Assembly: GCF_030848805.1 (NCBI RefSeq)
Contig: NW_027270319.1
Span: forward strand, 1 to 64,000
Source: Temnothorax longispinosus
Taxonomy: Eukaryota; Arthropoda; Insecta; Hymenoptera; Formicidae
DNA length: 64,000 nt
Direction of reading: 5' to 3'
A program made the translations under genes and the position numbers. Each line of letters begins with the position of its first letter. Position 1 is the first letter of the stretch. This document shows positions 21,628-33,852 of the stretch, one piece after another. The notes below the pieces were generated by a model. That model saw nothing but the letters and a program-made list of their open reading frames with translations, did no database searches and was not told the DNA's origin.

Positions 21628-23545
21628 ATATACATAATTTTTATGAATTAAGAACGAAATCGGTCCTTTTCAGGACCGTAATGATGTACGAAATCCGATC
21701 GCGCGACCTTCTTGCGGTGCACATTGGGGGTATAACGCTGTTATATTACTCAATTTATCTGAATAATTTTTGACATTTTCAACGTTTGCCAAAATAGCGT
21801 CAAAAAACAACGGTTAATTCCAGCAAGTTCTTTATAAAACATTTTTCATTGAAATGTATTGACCTGTCGGTATACTCTATTGGTGTTGAAACAGCAACGC
21901 GTTTCCAACTTTACCATTTTTTCTCTGAAACTTTAATTCTATGAATCTTGGGACTATGAGTATGTAAGACTGGCTTGCTTCAAGTGGCGTTCGTCACTCT
22001 TTGGCGGCGGGTCTCGGTCTCCGAGCCTTTAAATACGTTCTCTATATATTGTCGACCACCGCGCCGTGTAAAACGCGCAACGGAAGAGCGATAACGTTTT
22101 GAAAAACGACTTTGAGTAATTAATATATACAATGAAATTCACCTGACGATCAGTCTGCGCTCGCGCTGCTTGACGATGACGCGAGTTTTTCGTTCTTAAT
22201 GTTTAACTGTAAATTATAATTACGGTACACGATTTATAAAAAATGCTTGTTAATTATAAAATTATTATAAAATTACAAGACATTGATACAAGTACGTTGT
22301 TGTAAGATTGGTAATTAACGATTATAAAAATTATTCGTATACAGATTGGAATGCATCAATGTCCATTATTCGTGCGCACGCCTTACGCGATGATGCGTCG
22401 ATAATTGAAATAATTTTACTAAAAAATGTACTTACCGAAATATTTATCAAGCACATATATGTATAATATATAGAAAAAACGTTATTCGTGAATATAATAT
22501 GCGACAGCTGTTAAGGCGTATATGGCGTGATAGAAAAGCGCGGGGGGGGAAACTGCGCATTTGTTGACCAACGAAAGTTCTCTGATCGATGTCTTACACA
22601 GAAATTTCTTCGAGATAACTTACGAAAGATGTCTTTGAAAAACACTTTTTAACGTCTCGCGAAAAGTCATTTCGAACAAGTGCTCCGAAAGTCATCTTTT
22701 TTTTTACGATAACTTTAGATTGAATCTAAAAGATATCCAATTGGACGACTTGTCTAAATGACGAAAAGTCATGTTTCAAAGGTGCTCTGCGAAAGTTATC
22801 TCTTTTACGTGCAAAGTATCAAAAAGATGTCAATTTTACAGCTTTGGGAAAATGTTTGAGAGCTCTCGAGAAAGATGAGTTTTTGGTCCTCCGAAAAGTC
22901 ATCTGGTGTTTATTGGGTAGTCTCCTCGTACTGAAAATTTTTTTACCTGAGAAAAACGAGAAATAAAAGTAACTACTCGTATAGAAACGTGCAACGTTTT
23001 TGGCATTTCTTAATTGAACGAAACAAGGCACGATATCTTGCAGCTTGCAGCTTGCGGCACATCCGCGCACAGTAATATCGAAATGCAAACGGAACTAAAT
23101 TTTAAAACACGCACCGACGAGAATCAAGGATTAAAAGTTAATAACCTGACTAAATACGTATAATTTACAATCACGTTTTCAATTTAATTATTTCGTATTT
23201 GAGACAAGCCTAATAATATTGACAAATTCGTGTAATTTACAACAATATGATTTTATTGATACGTTGAATTTAGGAAATGGTAAATTTTATTGTGCCATCT
23301 GTTATGTATAATTGATCCAAATAAGTAATAATGTCGAGGAAAATTAATATGATTGACGAGATGATGCAAAATTAATTACAAATATTTATATTTGTTTAAA
23401 TTGTGAACAATCGAGTTATAAACGGATGAAATAATCGCTTTGTAAAGAACAAGATAATCTTTTACTTGTTATACGCTTGATACGAAATAAAATATAATAT
23501 TCGGTTAATTATGTCGATTAATATTTTTTGCACGAGCAAAATATT
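21625..23545. other. intergenic, no gene seen; short tandem duplication
   Basis: No supported gene. A ~102 bp imperfect duplication is visible at 22,660–22,810 (gaaaagtcat...ggtgctc...gaaagt(c/t)atct). A (CpG-rich) stretch at 22,000–22,080 has no coding signal. Confidence 0.45.
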
Positions 23546-23547
23546 TA

Positions 23548-24579
23548 GGGGAGACCGGCGGGGCTGACTCGACAAGGGGGGGGGGAGGGGCCAACTTGAC
23601 ACGCTAGACTTTTGGCTAATTTAAATCTATCGTAGAAACTTGCCTTTGCTAATACTGCGTCTAAATGCGTCTTTGTGCGTGCTCTGGTATTGTCAACGAC
23701 GGATTTCACGACGTTCTTAGTTGTGGTGTTTATTTTTAGCGCGACGTAAGCGTTTTTGACGGTGAAAAGTAATTTTTCTCATCTCTCGAAAATTTCTACT
23801 CTTTCGTCGAGCTTTATACTCTCTTGCGAACCTATATATATATATGTAAGTGATTTTCATGGGAAATTTGACGCTCTGTATGAATCCGATAATCGTTTTT
23901 GGATATTTAAAAAATTGTCATGTTTTTCAAGTGACAAAAGTGAAAAACGCGACGTCCGGGGCAAAGTCAACACCACGCCCCGTTTTTTCGGCTTCTCCTC
24001 TAGTAACGAACGCGATGCTTGTTGTCGTATGCAGCCGCCGTATGGCTTGTGACAAATGTATCCGCGCACGTCCGCGATCGCGAGTTTATCTGCATTAATT
24101 TTTGTTTCAGACATTCAGTTTGGATGAAGATAATTGAAAGTTGAACAATTTTTGTCGTCGTTATTTCAAAATGATTGTTCTAGCTACTTTATTCCGAACT
24201 TTGTACTTTTTAAATACACGATAAACAATGTATTTTCATTTTCGGACGGTAAAAAATCAAATTCCAGATGAAATTGTGTCGATCGGACTCAAGTGTTGAG
24301 TTTGCTCCCCCCGGCGGGGTGTCGAGTTTACCCCGGCATTTTTTAATTCAAAAATTTGTCTTCGCCTTTCACACTTTTCCTTTCCTCAGCGCGGCAGCAA
24401 AACGAAGCGACGTACACGGCATGATGAGTTGCCGAATCAATTTTGTACCTGAAGAAACACTCTTTTTAAATATATATATATATATATATATATACCGTTG
24501 AATTTGCCTAAAAATTTTAATGAAATATTTAAAATTGCCTTTGAAGAAATAGCGTCGAGTTAGCCCCCCCTGTCTCCCC
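23548..24579. mobile_element. TA-flanked inverted-repeat element (GGGGAGAC termini)
   Basis: The termini GGGGAGACCGGCGGGGCTGA and ...GTTAGCCCCCCCTGTCTCCCC are inverted copies bordered by TA at 23,546–23,547 and 24,580–24,581. A related 'cccggcggggtgtcgagttt' block lies inside at ~24,309. Internal ORFs (for example 23,850–24,098) show no transposase motif. Confidence 0.6.
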
Positions 24580-25787
24580 TATACTCGATACATTTGACTA
24601 ACCGTATACTATATATTTACTTGTATATTTTCAATCGTATTACAATTATATTATTCCTTTTATTTTCCAATCGTATATTATTCGTGAAAATATATTACCG
24701 TTGCGATATATACAAATGGTATACGGTTCGTTGAATCTTTGTTAAAATTAAATACTTGTTGATTAAATATTTATTTACAAAAAATAAACCATTGTATTTG
24801 TATGTCGAAACGTGGCAGTTTTGATTGAGAAATAGTTTGTTGATTCAGCAGCAGCAGCTTCTTCTTTCTCGGTATCTGATGAAGCGAAATACGCGCGCAC
24901 GAAAAATCCAAAGCGTTCGAGGGTTGATATGAATATTATAAATATAATAACCTACCGCTTACGGCAAGAATTTAAGCCGGAGCCTTTGTTTCTTTCTGTG
25001 TTTTTTACAATATTTCCATGTTATTTTTACAATTTTTTCTCTATATGTCTTTCTTGGGTATCACTTGAAATTTTACTACATTTTTTTGCGCTCGCTTCGA
25101 AGCCACCGCGAATCGATACAAACTTTTCTACTCGAGGCATAATTCTTATGTAAATAAATATTCTTCGTTCTATATTTCGAGATGTCATTTATGATAAATG
25201 AATGATGCGCGCGGCATACATTTGCGACAAATTCAAAGCTGTTTCGCGAGTCTCAAGTTACTGCGAATATTTCGTATCACATATATATATATGTATAGCT
25301 CAACTGTGATGTATACGCTCGTTGTACTTGAAATGCAATAGATATATATATATATATATATAGTTCAAGTTTGGCAAAAGTGTCTGTATTTGAAATATAA
25401 TTGATTGTAAATATTGAAATATATAGATAACGATATGTCGCGTACGAATCTCTGATCTCTATAATTTCTATGTTATTCCTGTTAATGCTCTTACGACTGC
25501 ACCTGCTTGCGTTTATGTAAATTTTGATAATTTAACACATGTTGTTTTACCGATTGATAAAAAAAAAGTTGAATAAAATTATTCGTTATTGAAAACTGAT
25601 ACATTCGCGTATGAAAACTTGTCCGATACGCATATATGTGTAAATGAATCGCGCGAGTTAACGGTGAAAAATGCGGGATATTTGTCGCGACTTGAAATAC
25701 GCGCAAATGTATTGCAAATTTAACGCTACGGTTTTCCAAATTGAAGAATGCTTTGTCACGCACGATAATTGATATTTCTTTTTACAG

Positions 25788-26151
25788 ACTTGCCGCGCAG
25801 GAACGTTACCGCGGAGTAACGTCGTAACGCGCGCGCGCGGATCGAGTGACGCTCGCGCGTCGAGACAGTGCTTTTGTGTCGAACGCTTTTGTGGACACCC
25901 GCGCGAGTGTTGCGATTTCGCGAAATATGTGCGACGCCGATGATCCACCGAGCCCACCGGAGGAGGGTCGCGTCGTTGGCGAGACCCAGGCGCTCGTCCA
26001 CTACGATCCACGGGATACGTCGAGGGATGATTATCGTCGTCGTGCTATGATTAGGTACTTTCCGCGACGGGGTCGGCGGCCGTCGCCGCCGTTTATTCCA
26101 AACGTGGACGCGATAGACGAATATTCCGAAACTGATCACCGAGTGCAGCGT

Positions 26152-26189
<38 letters not shown>

Positions 26190-26388
26190 GACACCGCAAC
26201 GACGATTGCCCATCATAACGCAACAGGCGCTCGTCCACTACGATCCACGGGATACGTCGAGGGATGATTATAATCGTCGTGCTATGATTAGGTACTTTCC
26301 GCGATGGGGTCGGCGGCCGTCGCCGCCGTTTATTCCAAACGTGGACGCGATAGACGAATATTCCGAAACTGATCACCGAGTGCAGCGT

Positions 26389-26426
<38 letters not shown>

Positions 26427-27063
26427 GATACCGCAACGACGATTGCCGATCATAACGCAACAGGTGATCCTTTCAGCAGGTATTTGTCCGCCACCCGATC
26501 GTCCGCGACACTTACGTATTCGAAGGGCCCTTGAACTCTTACGAATACACGGAATACTGCCGTCTCTTCCCGGAACGCGGCGGGAACCGCCGCCGGTAAG
26601 CGGTCGCGTAAGCGTGCCGTCCGAAAACGTGATCGTCATATCCGACGACTCCTCGCGATCGCTTCCGCCCGAAAACGGCGTCAACGTCACCGACGAAACG
26701 ATTACGTTTGCCCTATCCGACGACTCTGCAGAGTCTGACCGTTGGTCGATGATTATTAGAATGTGGGAAGACGAGGATCGTCAACCGGTTAGGAATAGCG
26801 ATGACGAGGACGACGACGACTCCTCGCGATCGCTTCCGTCCGAAAACGTCCGCGACGTCACCGACGACGTAATCGTCATATCCGACGACGACGACGACTC
26901 CTCTCGAGCGCGCCCGTCCCCGTCCGAAAACGTCCGCGACGTCACCGACGACTCCGAGGTTGACCGTCGGTCGATTATTAGCATCGAGGAAGAACCGGTT
27001 AGGAATAGGGATGCGCAAAATTCGCGATTCAGCAGCGATGACGAGGACGACGACCGAAGACTC
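25788..27063 (+). CDS. polyglutamine, acidic, SIM-rich protein; 3' part lost in assembly gap
   Basis: An exon starts after a good acceptor (atttctttttacag, 25,787). The first in-frame ATG is at 25,927 (MCDADDPPSPPEEG); the upstream part of the frame opens on GTG and is taken as leader. Residues ~21–179 are two 79-residue tandem repeats (237 bp each, from 25,987 and 26,224). Each has QALVHYDPRDTSRDDY, RRPSPPFIPNVDAIDEYSET, a run of about 13 Gln and RRLPIITQ. The rest is Asp/Ser/Arg-rich with two clear SUMO-interaction-like motifs, VIVISDDSS (235–243) and VIVISDDDDD (315–324), and a weaker IISIEEE (350–356). The frame is still open at the 500-N gap. No catalytic domain is visible. Such SIM clusters occur in SUMO-targeted ligases and nuclear-body scaffolds, so a nuclear SUMO-binding role is inferred. 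A RING or other domain could lie in the gap. Confidence 0.6.
25987..26460 (+). repeat. 237 bp in-frame tandem duplication with (CAG)n
   Basis: Two copies of 79 codons differ at only a handful of bases (for example cgtcgt versus aatcgt, cgacgg versus cgatgg, ccgaca versus ccgata), and each contains a pure CAG run (26,154–26,187 and 26,394–26,423). Near identity indicates a recent duplication or ongoing homogenisation. Confidence 0.95.
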
Positions 27064-27563
27064 NNNNNNNNNNNNNNNNNNNNNNNNNNNNNNNNNNNNN
27101 NNNNNNNNNNNNNNNNNNNNNNNNNNNNNNNNNNNNNNNNNNNNNNNNNNNNNNNNNNNNNNNNNNNNNNNNNNNNNNNNNNNNNNNNNNNNNNNNNNNN
27201 NNNNNNNNNNNNNNNNNNNNNNNNNNNNNNNNNNNNNNNNNNNNNNNNNNNNNNNNNNNNNNNNNNNNNNNNNNNNNNNNNNNNNNNNNNNNNNNNNNNN
27301 NNNNNNNNNNNNNNNNNNNNNNNNNNNNNNNNNNNNNNNNNNNNNNNNNNNNNNNNNNNNNNNNNNNNNNNNNNNNNNNNNNNNNNNNNNNNNNNNNNNN
27401 NNNNNNNNNNNNNNNNNNNNNNNNNNNNNNNNNNNNNNNNNNNNNNNNNNNNNNNNNNNNNNNNNNNNNNNNNNNNNNNNNNNNNNNNNNNNNNNNNNNN
27501 NNNNNNNNNNNNNNNNNNNNNNNNNNNNNNNNNNNNNNNNNNNNNNNNNNNNNNNNNNNNNNN
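27064..27563. other. assembly gap (500 N)
   Basis: Exactly 500 N, so the true length is unknown. It interrupts the SIM-rich gene, and reading-frame continuity across it cannot be assumed. Confidence 1.
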
Positions 27564-27720
27564 ATTTGGATTTCGTGGTTGATAATTTTTTTGTCCAAAT
27601 TCGCTCTCCGGAGCCTTTCGTACCGCTTCCTGTTTCACATAAAATGAAATAATATGCAAATTCTTCCATCAATCATTGTATTATGTTAAATAGGCAGTAT
27701 AATTTATATATATACAAACC

Positions 27721-27969
27721 TGTTACGTTCCCTTGACTCGTTGTTAAAGGAGAATGTTGTGTTCTTCCAGAATCTATATGAGATCCATAAACTGACTTGG
27801 GAACGAACTCGCGACGACTGTTCAACAACCATTGGGTTGTGAGGTGTAGCACACTGCATTCTCTCTCTCTGTATTTTGGCCAATGTTTGTCTATTGCCGC
27901 GCGGCCATTGCCATAGATGATACGGATAATGATGAATTTGAAATATAACTAATGAAATTTTGTAACGCA
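27721..27969. repeat. possible solo-LTR-like sequence
   Basis: Begins TGTTACGTTCCC and ends ...TTGTAACGCA, about 250 bp, with a CT-rich internal tract. TG...CA ends and a short inverted terminus suggest a long terminal repeat, but no second copy or clear target duplication is present. Confidence 0.25.
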
Positions 27970-28486
27970 CCACCGTCCTTCAGATCGGGATGTAATATAA
28001 TGACCAGCTGCCTCCTGTTTCAATAATATTCGTAATTTAATTGATAACAAGATAAAAGTAAATATTGTACGACGCGGAAGAAAATCGTCAACTATACTCG
28101 GTAGATATTAAATGAATAAAGTAGTAAATAACGTGCTCTCGATAAATATTTCAACGTGAAAACAAATAAAATCTTTTGGACTTACCCCACCAGCATCGTC
28201 GTCGCATATAAGTGAAGATCGATCAGTTGTGTGTGTGTGTGAATCTGTGTCAATAACCACGGAAGATGATGTAAAATAATTACTAATCTGGAGCCCATGA
28301 CGAAACAATCTGTAATAAAATAAAATTGACTTGGCGATGAGTGCGGGGCAACGTATTTTTATCAACGGGTATTTGTCAATAGCGTCGATGCTTACAACAA
28401 ACCTGATATTCCATTCTTTCAATCGTAATTCGACAAATCTCGCTTGGTTTGTGTAAGTAAACCAAGTGGCGTCGGATGATGATCAT

Positions 28487-29319
28487 GTGTGATCCTCGGT
28501 ACTTTGAGCTTCTATTCCAACACGGTCTGCGCCCCATTCTAATTCTTTAAAGACAAGCAATTGTCCTCGATCGGGATCTTTTACTCCAGTGGTTCTGAGA
28601 TTTCGCAACGCTGCGCCGTGTCGCCGACTTGTGGATTCCACCGTAATCCGGTTCGTCTAAATAAAATACACAACGTATAGTTTTTGACAAATGTAAATGT
28701 CTGTCTGCGTCTAATTTACTTGGCTTCTTATAATATCGCGCGCTACAATAATATCGTACGTACCTGGACTGAGGCGCAATGAACGAGGCAGGACTTTCTG
28801 ATGTAACCGGCGCAGCAGCGTCAACAGAGCTATTGTGTGTTATTCCATCGATTACTTTATGTATAAAAGAATACTTTGCAGGACCGGCGTATGGGACGAT
28901 GTGCTATACCCTGCGGGGGGAAGACATGCTTCTCAGATCCTCGTTGCGCATGTTTCTACATCTTATATCAGCGAACCTCGTCCAAACTCTGCAAATATTT
29001 TAATTGTTTGTAGTAATTGTTACGCGGCGTACGCTACGCACACACACATAATGGCGAAAGTCATATTTATCTACGCAATCTGTATAACTGTCGTTTACCC
29101 AAAAAGATAGCGACGCTTTTCAGTTTGGTCCGTTGTATGCGAAACGAAACTTTATCGCGCACCAAGCATCAGCAGTTAATCTTAACCCCACGATGGCGCA
29201 GCTCTATAGTAGATCCGTGAGGACTGTTTCGTCAAGTTCTCTAAATTCGATAGCTCTCCTTCACCTTTGAACGTGCTCGTCAGGTTCATCTTATCGGCAG
29301 ATAAATTGTCGGTGCGAAC
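28487..29319 (-). CDS. exons of an unrecognised minus-strand gene
   Basis: Three exon-like segments lie in order on the minus strand. Exon a (29,319–29,187) follows a tag acceptor and reads VRTDNLSADKMNLTSTFKGE...SRIYYRAAPSW to a donor (TGGG then gttaag). Exon b (about 28,970–28,764) runs between gcag and CCAG then gtacgt and contains VWTRFADIRCRNMRNEDLRS; it needs a frame change or a further small intron. Exon c (28,660–28,487) follows a ttttatttag acceptor and reads TNRITVESTSRRHGAALRNL...ADRVGIEAQSTEDHT to a TGA. Exons a and c look strongly coding; how b joins c is not resolved because the phase fits poorly. The opening 'RTDNL...F.GEG' pattern weakly recalls repeats of axonemal microtubule-stabilising proteins. 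No name is assigned. Confidence 0.4.
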
Positions 29320-30201
29320 CTACGCAATACGCAATGTAAAAGCTCAACGGGCAAAATATATATTACTTGCCTAATAGTTACGAGGATTTTAAAGCAAATA
29401 ATAACATAAATGTTTTATATAAATTATGTAAAAACCTTGATGAGAGATTTGTACGTTTATATAAATATAATTAGCATCGCTGTAAATCTTTATGTATAGA
29501 ATATCGTACAACTGTCGCTAACTCCGGATTAATATCCTAATAATTTTGACGGATAAAAAGATGAAATGATTCGTGACTTTCTCTCGAAACTGCTCTATAC
29601 GAATGTACCCAATATTACGATTATACAGAGCGGGATATGGGGAAAGGAGAATTTGACAACTGTATCGCAATGAGACAAGACGTGTATGTACGTCTCGACA
29701 ATAAGGAAGGATAAAGGAGTTACGTGACGCGTGTGTGTGTGTGACTTGTATGTAGAACGGGACAATTTTTTTTTTTTTTTTACGTGTCACTTGAGACCGC
29801 GAGACTGTGCTCCAGGTTATAATCAATCGCGCGATTGCACGAATAGAGTACCTCGCGATAGGTGTTTCAACAGCTGATTTTTGTGATGATCGCGAAACCA
29901 TCTTTCGGTCGTGTCGATGAGCCTAAATTGTTACAGCGGTTAACAAGAGGTGTAACAACACGTCTCTCAGCATGGTTAGTTTGACACCACACATGTCACT
30001 ACACGGCACAACTTCTAACTATATATATATATATACATATAGTTATATATACTGTATTTGACATATGTATATATCTATATACGTATATCGTACATATGAG
30101 CCCGCGCGAATGAAATGATCCCCCCCCTAACCTTAAAAGCCTTGTATCATCCACGACGATTCATGGATATGTGCTAGAGCACAAAGAGAGAGAAGAATGG
30201 C

Positions 30202-30410
30202 CGCGTTCGGCGCGCAGACCAAGCCGCCGAGTAGCGGTCGAACGTGATTGGCTCTTACTTTTAGAACCAACCAATCAACGCGGAGTGTCGATAAGACGAA
30301 CTCAACGGAGAGTTGTGTCTGCTGAACGCGGCCAATGAGAGGGGCAGGTCAATTCTTAACGACTCACGCGACTTTACTACGACTCGCATTGTAAACTTGG
30401 CGTAATATAC
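30202..30410. repeat. dispersed repeat, copy 1 (paired with 39,777–39,961)
   Basis: The block ccgagtagcggtcgaacgtg, attggctcttacttttagaa, ccaaccaatcaacgcggagt, gtcgataagacgaactcaac, gttgtgtctgctgaacgcg recurs at 39,850–39,960. The flanking 'tcaattctt..cgactc..cgcgacttt' part is in a different order there. Probably two arrangements of one non-autonomous element. Confidence 0.6.
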
Positions 30411-30415
30411 GCTAA

Positions 30416-30579
30416 GGCTGGTTTCACATGGGGCGTAAGATGCGTATGCCTAACTTGCGTCAGCCAATCAAATCGTCTCAGTATTTAATCGTATCGTACG
30501 CGTATAGTAGCTGAGATGATTTGTTTGGCTCACGCAAGTTACGCATACGCATCTTACGCCCCATGTGAAACCAGCAGCC
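30416..30579. mobile_element. MITE with ~70 bp inverted arms and TAA target duplication
   Basis: GGCTGGTTTCACATGGGGCG...CGCCCCATGTGAAACCAGCAGCC, 164 bp, flanked by TAA at 30,413–30,415 and 30,580–30,582. A three-base TWA duplication is typical of PIF/Harbinger. Confidence 0.8.
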
Positions 30580-30588
30580 TAATGCTAA

Positions 30589-30743
30589 GACTCCATAGAC
30601 GCGCGGAAACGCCATGTGCGGCAGTAGAGTGCGTTGACCAATCACAAATTTTGATTTTGTCGCAGGCGACTTGCGGCAGCCTTCCGATTTGAGTCAAACG
30701 CACTCTACCCGCCACGGCGGTTTCCGCGCGCTCTATGGAGTCT
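30589..30743. mobile_element. MITE of the GACTCCATAGACGCGCGG family, most complete copy
   Basis: GACTCCATAGACGCGCGGAA...TTTCCGCGCGCTCTATGGAGTC, 155 bp, with TAA on the left. Six bases separate it from the preceding MITE. Each arm carries a CCAAT-type box. Confidence 0.8.
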
Positions 30744-31189
30744 GATGCTCAAATGGCTCCTGCACACAGGACCGCGGGCAGCGCACGGCATTGCGGCAGA
30801 GCGGCCACCGCGGTAATTAATCACCATCGTTTTTCCGCCTACTACCTTTTTTCAAGAGTTTAGAGAAGACAGGACAAAGGCAAGACGGTAATGAGGGTTA
30901 CCGCGGCTGCCGACAGTTGCCGCAACTGCCGCGCTGCAGCCGCGTCCTAGTGGGACAGGGAGCCCATGTTTAGCAGAGAGGCCGCCATAGACGCGCGGAA
31001 ACGCCGTGCGGTAGGCGGTAGAGCGCGTTGCCCTTATTGGCTTCTGCCCACGGGACGCGGAACGCTTGCCGCGCGGCAAGAAGCGACGCGCGGTAGCGCA
31101 ATCTAACGTGTTGTTTTTCCGTAGAGAAACCAAAGGTTATTGGCTACCGCGTCGCTTCTTTTGCCGCGCGGCAAGCGTTTTCGCGTCCT

Positions 31190-32905
31190 GTGTGCGGAAG
31201 CATCAACGTGGCTTAAAATTTGCTGCCACGATACGTGGCTTAAAATTTAAATTAAATATAACTCTCGCGGGCCTGCAGAATAACCAATCAGCGCCGAGAT
31301 AAGCGGCGCTGCTTAAAATTGAAATTAAGTCCAACTCACAGGGGCCTGCGGGAACCGCCAATCGGCGCCGAGATAAGCGCGCGCTGCTTTAAATGGCAAT
31401 TACGTCCAACTCACAGGGGCCTGCGGGAACCGCCAATCGGCGCCGATAGATAAGCGCGCGTCCGCATGCTTAAAATTGAAATTTAAGTCCAACTCACAGG
31501 GGCTGCGGGACCTGGCCAACGGCGCCGCAGATGAGCGGCCGCTGCTTAAAAGTGAAATTTAAGTCCCAACTCACGGGGCCGGCGGGAACCGCCAATCGGC
31601 GCCGAGATGAGCGGCGCTGCTTAGAATTGAACGTAAGTTCCAACTCACAGGGGCCCGCGGGAACCGCCAATCGGCGCCCGAGATGAGCGGCGCTGCTTAA
31701 AAATGCATTAAGGCCACTCAGGGCTGCGGGAACCACCGATCGGCGCACGCAGATAAGCAGGGTGCTTAAAATTGAAATAAGTCACAACTCACAGGGGCCT
31801 GCGGGAACCGCCAAGCGGCGCCGGAGGGAGCGGCGCTGCTTAAAATTGAAAATTAGGCCAACTCACAGGGGCCTGCGGGAGACCGCCAATCGGCGCCGAG
31901 ATTGAGCGGCACGCTGCATGAAATTGAAAGTAAGGTCAACCTCAAGAGGCCTGCGGGAACCAAGCCGAATCGCAGCGAGATAAGCAAGGGGTTGCTTAAA
32001 AAGTTAAATTAAGTCCAACTCACACAGGGGCCTGCGGGACGCCACGATCGGCGCCCGAGATAAGCAAGCGCGCTGCTTAAATGGAACTTAAGTCCAACTC
32101 ACAGGGGCCTGCGGGAAAACCGCCAATCGGCGCCGAGAATGGGAGCGGCGCTCTGCCTTAAAATTGCAAATTAAGTCCAACTCACAGGGGCCTGCGGGAA
32201 CCGCCAACGGCGCACGAGCTGAGCCGGCGAGCTTAAAAATTGAAATAAGTCCAACTCACAGGGGCCTGCGGGAACCGCCAGCGCGCCGAGATGGCGGCTG
32301 GATGTTTAAAATTGACATTAAGTCTTTTTTTGAGGGCAGGGGCATCGGGACCGCCAATCGGCGCCGAGATGAGCGGCGCCCGGCTTAAAAATTGAAATTA
32401 AGTCCAACTCACAGGGGCCTGCGGGAACCACCGATCGGCGCCGAGATAAGCAAGGGCTGCTTAAAATTGAAATTAAGTCCAACTCACAGGGGCCTGCGGG
32501 AACCGCCAATCGGCGCCGAGATGAGCGGCGCTGCTTAAATTGAAAGAAGTCCAACTCACCAGGGGGCCTGCGGGACACCGCCAGAGCGCCGAGAGAGCGT
32601 GGGCCCACGGCTTAAAATGGAAAATTAAGTCCAACTCACAGGGCTGCCGGGAACACCGCTCGGCGCCGGATAACAGGGCTGCTTCAAATTACATAAGACC
32701 AACTCACAGGGGGCCTGCGGGAAACCGCCAATCGGCGCGAGATAGCGGACGCGTGCTTAAAATGGAAATAAGTCCACCACAGGGGCAATGCTGGAACACA
32801 CCAATCGGCGCCGAGGGGGTGATAAGCGCGCGCTGCTTAAAATTGAAATTAAGTCCAACTCACAGGGGCCTGCGGAACAACCAATCGGCGCCGCGATACG
32901 TGATA
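31190..32905. repeat. GC-rich tandem array, about 22 units of ~77 bp, noisy
   Basis: Each unit is roughly ttaaaattgaaattaagtcc, aactcacaggggcctgcggg, aaccgccaatcggcgccgag, ataagcggcgctgc. Unit starts (ccaactcacagg) lie near 31,331, 31,408, 31,487, 31,566, 31,642 and so on to 32,845. Single-base indels occur in almost every copy, often in homopolymers. Both strands show repeat-derived ORFs (RRLAVPAGPCELDL...), which are not genes. Confidence 0.9.
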
Positions 32906-33221
32906 ACGATATTTTAAATTACATGAGCCAGAAGTATTGGAATAGACTGTTGTTAAACAAAAATACGGTATCACGGTAACTCATCGAATAACATAAATTG
33001 TTTTTTAATGCCAAGTTCACAGCATTCATATAAATTATAAACGAGACAGTGTATTCTTAAACATGGTTAACATATATATTTAGTACATTATACGAGGCGT
33101 TTGATAGTATCCTGTGCGTATATGATACGTTCCTTTGGGCCACAGCAACTTTAACTCCTTGTTTTTCTTTCAACAAGAACTATGATCAACATAGATAATG
33201 CGGACAATGATAGTAAAATAC

Positions 33222-33353
33222 AACGCCGTGCGGTAGAGTACGTTGACCAATCGGAAGGCTGCCGCGCAAAGTCGCCTGCGGCAAAATCAAAATTTTGCGA
33301 TTGGTCAACGCACTCTACTGCCGCACATGGCGTTTCCGCGCGTCTATAGAGTC
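33222..33353. mobile_element. MITE of the GACTC..GACGCGCGG family, left-truncated copy
   Basis: acgccgtgcggtagagtacg, ttgaccaatcggaaggctgc ... ctgccgcacatggcgtttcc, gcgcgtctatagagtc. Same inverted arms as the 30,589–30,743 copy. Confidence 0.7.
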
Positions 33354-33852
33354 TTTTACACTTGTGTAGTAACTTTTACGATAATTCACTCGTTTCACGC
33401 GGAGTAAATTATCGTTGCTACAAAATCCCGTTTACGCGAAGAAATTATCCCAAGTTAATTATTGCTACAAAAGTAATAACGCTCGCGTAAACGTACGTAG
33501 TACATATATATATATTGCACACAGTTGACAAGTGCAGCGGAAACGAACAGACCCTAGCTAGTGTGTGTAAAAGGTGGAACGCAGTGTGAACACACCCTAG
33601 AAGGTCTCTAGTTACTCCAACCTCCAACTCTCATATGGTGGAAGAACACATCAGGTGTGTGTGTGCTCATACTCGTGACATAAACGTTCGATAAACATTT
33701 AAATAAGAAATTGTGAGAGCGTCCAGTTTTGGAGAGGAACACACACACACACACACAGCTGCTGTCTTGTCGACCGACACGGGCGAATCATAGAGATATT
33801 CCAACGGTATATTTTTCTCCGAGGCATCGTTGATAAACAAATTGAAGGAATC

